From positions 1 through 12,261 of the forward strand of contig JAAVXQ010000130.1 of assembly GCA_022790685.1 (NCBI GenBank): DNA of 12,261 bases, read 5' to 3'. Each line of letters opens with the position of its first letter. The first letter of the stretch is position 1. Of this stretch, positions 8,130 to 12,261 are shown piece after piece. This DNA comes from Clostridia bacterium (GTDB lineage Bacteria > Bacillota > Clostridia > TANB77 > CAG-508). Made by a program: the position numbers and the translations under genes. The notes under the pieces were generated by a model, which did no database searches, was not told where the DNA came from, and worked only from the letters and a program-made list of their open reading frames with translations.

Positions 8130-8166
8130 TAAATAAATAATACTAATCTATTAGGAGGAATTTAAA

Positions 8167-8445
8167 ATGAACAAAGCTGAATTAATCGCAGCAATAGCTG
8201 CAAAAACAGGAGAAACAAAAAAAAGTGCTGAAGAAACTGTTAATGCATTTGTTAGCGTTGTAACAGATTCTCTAAAAAAAGGAGACAAAGTTCAATTAGT
8301 TGGATTTGGATCTTTTGAAGTAAGAAAAAGAGCAGCTAGAAAAGGAAGAAACCCACAAACAAAAGAAGAAATAAAAATACCAGCATCAAAAGCTCCAGTA
8401 TTTAAAGCTGGAAAAGCATTAAAAGATTTAGTAAATAAAAAATAA
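8167..8445 (+). CDS. hup: DNA-binding protein HU
   Basis: A 92-residue HU/IHF family nucleoid protein. It forms dimers that bend and wrap DNA with little sequence preference. Conserved features are the N-terminal helices (MNKAELIAAIAAKTGETKKSAE), the GFGSFEVRKRAARKGRNPQT core (46-65), with Pro63 at the tip of the DNA-inserting arm, and the C-terminal PVFKAGKALKDLVN. Length and sequence are typical. AGGAGG at 8153-8158 with an 8-base spacer gives strong translation, and a hairpin terminator follows, so it ends its transcript. I saw no strong sigma-A promoter directly upstream; it may be read from the flippase unit or from a weak promoter in the gap. Codon use is more biased and less random than its neighbours, as expected for an abundant protein. 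Confidence 0.97.
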   Translation: MNKAELIAAIAAKTGETKKSAEETVNAFVSVVTDSLKKGDKVQLVGFGSFEVRKRAARKGRNPQTKEEIKIPASKAPVFKAGKALKDLVNKK

Positions 8446-8464
8446 GAATTATATATGAATTCAT

Positions 8465-8500
8465 AAAAGAGGGAGACAAGAAATCTCTCTTTTTTCTTTT
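8465..8500 (+). terminator. Rho-independent terminator after HU
   Basis: A 12-bp stem (8465-8476 with 8484-8495, including two G-U pairs) around a CAAGAAA loop. The T-rich tail begins within the right arm and runs on past 8500. It starts 20 bases past the HU stop. Confidence 0.85.
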
Positions 8501-8507
8501 TGTAAAA

Positions 8508-8537
8508 TTCAAAAGATATAATTGATTTTGTTATAAT
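8508..8537 (+). promoter_or_regulatory. Upstream tandem sigma-A-type promoter (weaker)
   Basis: TTCAAA (8508-8513) and a perfect TATAAT (8532-8537) are spaced by 18 bases, just after the HU terminator. It would give a longer leader for the same two-gene unit as the promoter at 8567-8595. Confidence 0.4.
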
Positions 8538-8566
8538 AATGTAAACAAAAATTAATAATAAAGTGG

Positions 8567-8595
8567 TTGAAATAAAGTTTTCTTAAGAATATAAT
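8567..8595 (+). promoter_or_regulatory. Strong sigma-A-type promoter for the 8636-9653 unit
   Basis: TTGAAA (8567-8572) and consensus TATAAT (8590-8595) are separated by an ideal 17 bases. Transcription is predicted near 8602, giving a leader of about 34 bases that includes the AGGTGA ribosome site at 8625-8630. Confidence 0.7.
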
Positions 8596-8635
8596 ATAAT
8601 AAACGATTATTTACAAAAGAAAATAGGTGAATTAT

Positions 8636-9076
8636 ATGGAAGAATTATTTGATGTAATCTTTTTAGATGAAGATAGAACTACAATTTTAGATATGCAAAA
8701 GGTTAAAAAAGGAGATAAAGCTGAGTATAAAGGTAATCCTCCAGTTAAAGAACCAACAGCACAAGTAAAATATACTTTTGAGGGTTGGATAGGGGCAGAA
8801 GAATTAGAAAATATTCAGGATAAGACAATTGTATTTGCAAGATATGTAAGTGAGACAATTAATGCAAGTAAAGATGAAAATGATATGTACAATGCTTCAC
8901 TAGAAAATGCTGAAAATGCAAATTTGAAAAATACTATAGAATCAGGTCAAAAAGTATCTGCACAACAATTGGCTGTTGAAAAAGACTCTAGAACAACTGA
9001 AGAAATAGTAAATGATATAGTTGAAAATGGAAAAACAGAGGTCGGACAAGAAATAGATAAAGACATGGAAAAATAA
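8636..9076 (+). CDS. Small protein with Listeria-Bacteroides-repeat (InlB B/Flg_new) type domain, no signal peptide
   Basis: A 146-residue acidic protein. Residues 4-73 have the strand pattern of the Listeria-Bacteroides repeat (InlB B/Flg_new, PF09479) family: FDVIFLDEDRTTILDMQKVKKGDKAEY, then YTFEGW (46-51), ending TIVFARYVS. That is the usual order V.F.D.DG....Q.V..GD.A.......YTF.GW......Y. This repeat is normally extracellular, but there is no signal peptide, membrane segment or sorting motif. The second half (about 75-146) is charged, probably helical or disordered. Start choice: AGGTGA at 8625-8630 is 5 bases before ATG 8636; the in-frame GTG at 8627 lies inside that site. First gene of a two-gene unit. 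Domain resemblance is moderate; function unknown, possibly a cytoplasmic partner-binding module. Confidence 0.6.
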   Translation: MEELFDVIFLDEDRTTILDMQKVKKGDKAEYKGNPPVKEPTAQVKYTFEGWIGAEELENIQDKTIVFARYVSETINASKDENDMYNASLENAENANLKNTIESGQKVSAQQLAVEKDSRTTEEIVNDIVENGKTEVGQEIDKDMEK

Positions 9077-9101
9077 TATACTAATGAAGGCGGGGAAAAG
9101 T

Positions 9102-9653
9102 ATGGGAGTAATAATAACAAGAGAAGATATAATGGCTTATGCAGAAGTTGATTATATCATTCATCATATGAATATGAGATATTTAGAAATGTTACCCAAA
9201 AAATTAATAGTTTTTTTTGACAAAATGAAAGATCCAGAATATGAAGTATTTGTTGATCCAAGAAAACCACTTCAGAGCCAAGGACTAAAAAAGTATACTC
9301 TGGAGATAATTGCATTACTTCATTTGAAATATTGGTGCGAAGATGAAGAAAGAAAAAAAGAACTTTATAATAGAATGGAAACAAATCAAATAAAATTTGA
9401 AGAACAATTACGAGAAAAATTTAGTACAGATAATATATTTGATAATAAAGAAGAAAAAGTGCAAGAGGAAGATTTGTCAAAACCTAAGAAAATAAATACA
9501 GTACAAGTTACTCCTATGACTCCAAAAGATGAAAAAGAAGAAGATAATAATATTGAAAACAAAGATATTATAAAAAAAGAAAAAGTAAGTTTTATATCAA
9601 AAATAATAAAAAAAGTAAAAGAAATGTTTAATTTTGAAAATAAAAATGCTTAA
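9102..9653 (+). CDS. Conserved-type helical protein of unknown function with basic amphipathic C-terminus
   Basis: A 183-residue protein I cannot name. Residues about 5-108 look like a compact helical domain: TREDIMAYAEVDYIIHHM, LPKKLIVFFDKMKDPEYE, DPRKPLQSQGLKKYTLEII, LKYWCEDEERKKELY, then a charged helix. I recall a family of short clostridial proteins with the same order (an EVxxIL helix, IPxxxxxFxxxNKDxxY, DPxKPLxxQxL, an acidic (E/D)ER helix, ending Y/FxxDDIF); here FSTDNIF (107-113). No activity is known to me. A disordered acidic/Pro/Lys linker (114-160) leads to KVSFISKIIKKVKEMFNF, a basic amphipathic helix that could touch the membrane. ATG 9102 is preferred over ATG 9084 because GGCGGGGA at 9089-9096 then lies 5-8 bases upstream. 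Second gene of the unit; 25 bases after the first. Confidence 0.6.
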   Translation: MGVIITREDIMAYAEVDYIIHHMNMRYLEMLPKKLIVFFDKMKDPEYEVFVDPRKPLQSQGLKKYTLEIIALLHLKYWCEDEERKKELYNRMETNQIKFEEQLREKFSTDNIFDNKEEKVQEEDLSKPKKINTVQVTPMTPKDEKEEDNNIENKDIIKKEKVSFISKIIKKVKEMFNFENKNA

Positions 9654-9655
9654 AG

Positions 9656-9690
9656 ATAAAAGAGTACATAAAAAGTGCTCTTTTATTATG
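9656..9690 (+). terminator. Rho-independent terminator after the 8636-9653 unit
   Basis: A 12-bp stem (ATAAAAGAGTAC at 9656-9667 with GTGCTCTTTTAT at 9675-9686, one G-U pair) and a 7-base loop, with T-rich bases in the right arm. It begins 2 bases past the stop codon and separates the two-gene unit from the next operon. Confidence 0.82.
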
Positions 9691-9814
9691 TAAAAAAGTG
9701 ATAAATTTTTAAGAAAAAAATGTGGTAATTTTTACTAATACTTATGCTTATTTTTTCTTAGGGAAGATATAATAAGCAAATATAAAAAAATATTTATAAA
9801 TTTCATAATTAAGG

Positions 9815-9843
9815 TTGATATTTTATTAATAATATTGTATGAT
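9815..9843 (+). promoter_or_regulatory. Sigma-A-type promoter for the pilin-like/AT-hook operon
   Basis: TTGATA (9815-9820) and TATGAT (9838-9843) are separated by 17 bases. Transcription is predicted near 9850, leaving a leader of about 58 bases with AGAGGAGG at 9886-9893. The 254-base gap before the gene contains this promoter, the upstream terminator, and otherwise AT-rich sequence. Confidence 0.65.
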
Positions 9844-9907
9844 ATTATATGTAAATATGTTGTATAATAAGAAAAATAGACCCAAAGAGGAGGTTTTAAA
9901 AATAGAT

Positions 9908-10312
9908 ATGCTAAAAAAAGTAGTAATAATATTATTAATAGTACTTGCAATATTAAGTTTTACATCAGTTTTTGCAACAACAGCTGATGAAATTCTAAAC
10001 TCTAGACAATCTACAGAATTACTAGAATTAAAAGAATCTACAAAAGGGAAATTAGCTGAATACATAGAAAAATATGGATCAACACCATATGGGTTAGTTG
10101 CATATGGATTAAACGGTTTAAGAATATATAGTATACCATTTTGTTTTATTGGAATTGCTATTGGATCTATATATCAATATGTTATAGGAATAAGAAAATT
10201 AGATGTTAGAGATAAAGGATTTAATTTGATAATAACATTTGTAACAATATTATTGATATGTCAAGTATTACCATTAGTTTTTGCAATAGTAGTAAATGGT
10301 TGGAGGGGTTAA
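9908..10312 (+). CDS. Small exported two-TM protein, VirB2/TrbC-like layout (putative pilin-like T4SS subunit)
   Basis: A 134-residue protein. Residues 1-23 form a typical signal sequence (MLKKVVIILLIVLAILSF) with a likely cut after VFA. A short polar domain follows (24-66), then two hydrophobic segments, about 74-95 and 106-128, joined by a short charged loop IRKLDVRDKG. Signal peptide plus two closely spaced helices is the layout of VirB2/TrbC pilins and of small membrane subunits in Gram-positive conjugation systems. Sequence identity to them is not evident to me, so this is an architectural call. AGAGGAGG at 9886-9893 is 14 bases from ATG 9908, unusually far; an in-frame ATA at 9902 would sit 8 bases away. 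First gene of an operon with the AT-hook gene, 4 bases apart. Confidence 0.5.
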   Translation: MLKKVVIILLIVLAILSFTSVFATTADEILNSRQSTELLELKESTKGKLAEYIEKYGSTPYGLVAYGLNGLRIYSIPFCFIGIAIGSIYQYVIGIRKLDVRDKGFNLIITFVTILLICQVLPLVFAIVVNGWRG

Positions 10313-10316
10313 ACAA

Positions 10317-12261
10317 ATGAAAGTTTTATTTGCAGTTAGTAATGAAAGTATTTCTGAAGGTATTGTTAAGCAATATCAAAAGGAATATAAAGAAATTTTA
10401 TCTTATAAAAATGTCTATTACTTTAATGCAATATTAAAAGAAATACAAAAGGATAAAACATATGATAGGATAATTATATCAGAGGAATTAGAATCATTTG
10501 CAAACAATAATTATGAAGCAATTGATAAGTTTTTATTTGAAAAATTAGACAATATAAGTGATGAAGCTCAAGACAGTAATGGTCAAGAGACATCTATAAT
10601 ATTTATATGTACAGATAGACGTACAAAAGGAAGCTCTTTTTTAGTAAAGCTATTTAGTATAGGTGTATATAATGCTCTTCTAGGAAATGATAGAGTTAAA
10701 TCAGAGGTTTGTAAATTAATAAATAAACCAAGAATTAAAAAAGAAGCAAAAATGTATTATAAAATAGATGCAGAAGACGCTACATATGATCAAAGTAATG
10801 AAAAAGAAGTAAGTGAAATAGAAATTCAGAGTATATTATCACATTTTAAAAAGCTAGGTAAGAATACTGACAAGTATGCAGATAGCTTTAATAATATTGC
10901 AATGCAATATACAGATGAACAATTAAAAATAATTATTAATTGTTTACCAAATAGTGTAAAAGCTGTACTGGAAGAAGATTCACCAAAATACCAAGAGATG
11001 ATGCAGTCTTTTGGTGGAATTAGAGCTATTAGGGCAAGCAATAGCATGAAAGAAGAAGAAAAGAGAACAGGAATAAAAATGGACTTAATGGGATCTGTAT
11101 CTACTAAAATTGATAAGCCAATTATTATTCCATCTTCTGTAAGAAAAGTAAAATCAAATACTAATAAGGATACTAGTGATTCTTTAAATATTCATACACA
11201 ATCAAAAGTATCTCCAAAAGTAAATGAAGATGATGTTATTGATGAAGATGACTTTGTTGATATTAATAAAATGAGTTCTAAAAATCAAAAAGTAGTAAAA
11301 TCTAATATGGGAATGCAAAATGTAAAAAAAGTACAAAGTAATTCTCCTGTAAATAAAGTAGTTAAAAGTACTCAAAATATGAATGCTTCTGAAAATGTAA
11401 AAGGGATGAAAAAACAAACTTTAAATGTAAATAATTCAGAGGAAGCAATAAGACAAAGAAAAATATCAAAAGATATATCACCACTAGATTTTGAAAGAAA
11501 TGTGCAAAATGACAGTGATGAAAATGCAGATATTATGCAAAATGATATGGATACAAAAAGAGGTAGGGGAAGACCAAGAAAAACTCCTATTGATATGGAA
11601 CCAAAACCTAAGGGAAAAAGAGGAAGACCAAGAAAAGTTGCAATTGAAGATGAAAATTTATTACCAGGTTTTGAAGAGGAAACAGAAGAAAATTTATTAC
11701 CAGGCTTTAATAATGAACAAGATGATGAAATTGGAGTATCAAATTTTGATACTGAAGTAGAAGAAAATGAAGAATTAGAATTACCAGGCTTTGATAATGA
11801 AGTAGAAGAAGATGAGGAATTAGAATTACCAGGTTTTGATGACGAAGTAGAAGAAGATGAAGAATTAGAATTACCAGGTTTTGATGATGAAGTAGAAGAA
11901 GATGAAGAATTAGAATTACCAGGTTTTGATGATGAAGTAGAAGAAGATGAAGAATTAGAATTATCAGGTTTTGATGATGAAGTAGAAGAAGATGAGGAAT
12001 TAGAATTACCAGGTTTTGATGATGAAGTAGAAGAAGACGAAGAATTAGAATTACCAGGTTTTAATGATGAAGTAGAAGACGATGAGTCAGAATTACCAGG
12101 TTTTGATGACGAAGTAGAAGAAGATGAGGAATTAGAACTACCAGGTTTTGATGACGAAGAAGATGATGATGAGGAATTAGAATTACCAGGTTTTGATGAT
12201 GAAGTAGAAGAAGATGAAGAATTAGAATTACCAGGTTTTGATGATGAAGTAGAAGAAGATG
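10317..12261 (+). CDS. Large receiver-like, AT-hook, acidic LPGF-repeat protein (runs off the window)
   Basis: Open from ATG 10317 to the last base, at least 648 codons with no stop. GGAGGGG at 10302-10308 overlaps the previous gene's end. Residues 1-138 alternate strands and helices like a CheY/CpaE-type receiver (MKVLFAVSNE; YDRIIISEEL; SIIFICTDRRTKGSSFLVKL; GVYNALLG), though the phospho-acceptor Asp is not obvious. A helical segment (165-245) and a Lys/Asn/Ser-rich linker (270-410) follow. Two canonical AT-hooks lie at KRGRGRPRK (414-422) and KRGRPRK (434-440); these bind the minor groove of AT-rich DNA. From residue 447 it is a tandem acidic 15-residue repeat, ELELPGFDDEVEEDE. There is no signal peptide, so it is cytoplasmic. 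Proximity to the pilin-like gene suggests a joint role, by inference. I know of no named protein with this architecture. Confidence 0.85.
   Translation, partial: MKVLFAVSNESISEGIVKQYQKEYKEILSYKNVYYFNAILKEIQKDKTYDRIIISEELESFANNNYEAIDKFLFEKLDNISDEAQDSNGQETSIIFICTDRRTKGSSFLVKLFSIGVYNALLGNDRVKSEVCKLINKPRIKKEAKMYYKIDAEDATYDQSNEKEVSEIEIQSILSHFKKLGKNTDKYADSFNNIAMQYTDEQLKIIINCLPNSVKAVLEEDSPKYQEMMQSFGGIRAIRASNSMKEEEKRTGIKMDLMGSVSTKIDKPIIIPSSVRKVKSNTNKDTSDSLNIHTQSKVSPKVNEDDVIDEDDFVDINKMSSKNQKVVKSNMGMQNVKKVQSNSPVNKVVKSTQNMNASENVKGMKKQTLNVNNSEEAIRQRKISKDISPLDFERNVQNDSDENADIMQNDMDTKRGRGRPRKTPIDMEPKPKGKRGRPRKVAIEDENLLPGFEEETEENLLPGFNNEQDDEIGVSNFDTEVEENEELELPGFDNEVEEDEELELPGFDDEVEEDEELELPGFDDEVEEDEELELPGFDDEVEEDEELELSGFDDEVEEDEELELPGFDDEVEEDEELELPGFNDEVEDDESELPGFDDEVEEDEELELPGFDDEEDDDEELELPGFDDEVEEDEELELPGFDDEVEED
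11655..12261 (+). repeat. In-frame 45-bp tandem repeat encoding LPGF acidic units
   Basis: Fourteen units are visible with their PGF (or variant) codons starting at 11664, 11700, 11739, 11784, 11829, 11874, 11919, 11964, 12009, 12054, 12096, 12141, 12186 and 12231. After the first two intervals (36 and 39) the spacing is 45 bases except one 42-base step. The units starting at 11874, 11919 and 12186 are identical at DNA level. The third unit reads SNF and the eighth SGF. All length changes are multiples of three. The array continues past the right edge. Confidence 0.95.

Noticed and set aside
9839..9907. N-terminal extension of the pilin-like protein from ATG 9839
   Set aside because: That ATG overlaps the predicted -10 box (9838-9843), lies upstream of the expected transcript start and the AGAGGAGG site, and would bury the signal peptide behind 23 residues.
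9735..10065. Minus-strand open frames over the promoter region and pilin-like gene
   Set aside because: AT-rich open stretches with low-complexity hydrophobic translations, lacking ribosome sites and overlapping a supported plus-strand gene and promoter.
11491..11760. Plus-strand open frame inside the AT-hook gene in another frame
   Set aside because: It has no ribosome site, is Met/Lys/Glu/Gln-rich as expected from the out-of-frame acidic repeat, and is fully contained in the long coding frame from 10317.
11655..12261. Regularly spaced repeat considered as a CRISPR array
   Set aside because: Units are contiguous without unique spacers, keep one reading frame and encode a protein repeat.
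11655..12261. LPGF motif considered as a sortase signal, an SSB C-terminal tip mimic or a sliding-clamp-binding motif
   Set aside because: No LPxTG threonine, no membrane tail and no signal peptide for a sortase signal; SSB tips must be at the C-terminus; clamp motifs normally begin with Gln, absent here.
1..12261. tRNA or rRNA genes, insertion sequences, att sites
   Set aside because: No GGTTCGAATCC-like T-arm, no rRNA-like GC-rich stretch, no transposase or integrase frame and no long flanking direct repeats noticed.
1..12261. Alternative genetic code (TGA as tryptophan)
   Set aside because: Every complete gene ends in TAA, but tryptophans are encoded by TGG and no in-frame TGA occurs in any gene, so nothing supports recoding.

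Overview
The window is very AT-rich chromosomal DNA that reads as a low-GC Firmicute, most likely an uncultured gut-type Clostridia or Bacilli. Supporting signs are strong AGGAGG/AGGTGA ribosome binding sites, several TTG starts, near-consensus sigma-A promoters, TAA at every visible gene end, Gram-positive type families (WecG/TagA glycosyltransferase, SpoVB/MurJ-like flippase, HU) and short A/T-rich hairpin terminators. This is inference from gene content; no species marker is present.

Layout. (1) 1-3657, plus strand: a tight cluster with the end of a WecG/TagA/CpsF glycosyltransferase, two 23S rRNA pseudouridine synthases (RluD-type and RluB/RsuA-type), a three-domain S1 RNA-binding protein, and a winged-helix protein with a Replic_Relax-like C-terminal domain. 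It ends at a hairpin terminator. (2) 3723-6170, minus strand: one large gene for a membrane-anchored VirD4/TraG/TraD-type coupling ATPase, with its own terminator and promoter. (3) 6385-8500, plus strand: a SpoVB/MurJ-like flippase, then HU. In many Firmicutes mazG (yabN) lies between spoVB and hup; here there is only a roughly 200-base gap with two tiny open frames. (4) 8508-9686, plus strand: a promoter-driven two-gene unit encoding a small protein with a Listeria-Bacteroides-repeat (InlB B/Flg_new) type fold but no signal peptide, and a helical protein of unknown function with a basic amphipathic C-terminus; it ends in a terminator. (5) 9815 to the right edge, plus strand: a second promoter-driven unit that leaves the window. 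It starts with a small signal-peptide protein with two membrane segments (VirB2/TrbC-like layout). A very large protein follows, open to the last base, with a receiver-like N-terminus, two AT-hooks and a long acidic 45-bp/15-residue LPGF tandem repeat.

How it may fit together. A coupling ATPase, a pilin-like two-TM protein, a wHTH/Replic_Relax-like protein and a DNA-binding AT-hook protein lie within 10 kb among housekeeping genes. I see no relaxase, integrase or att site in view. The most interesting hypothesis is a resident, chromosomal type IV secretion-like or DNA-handling apparatus, not a recently inserted conjugative element. The AT-hook/LPGF-repeat protein is its most unusual component. 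The functional link is inference from proximity and family; only part of the rightmost operon is visible.
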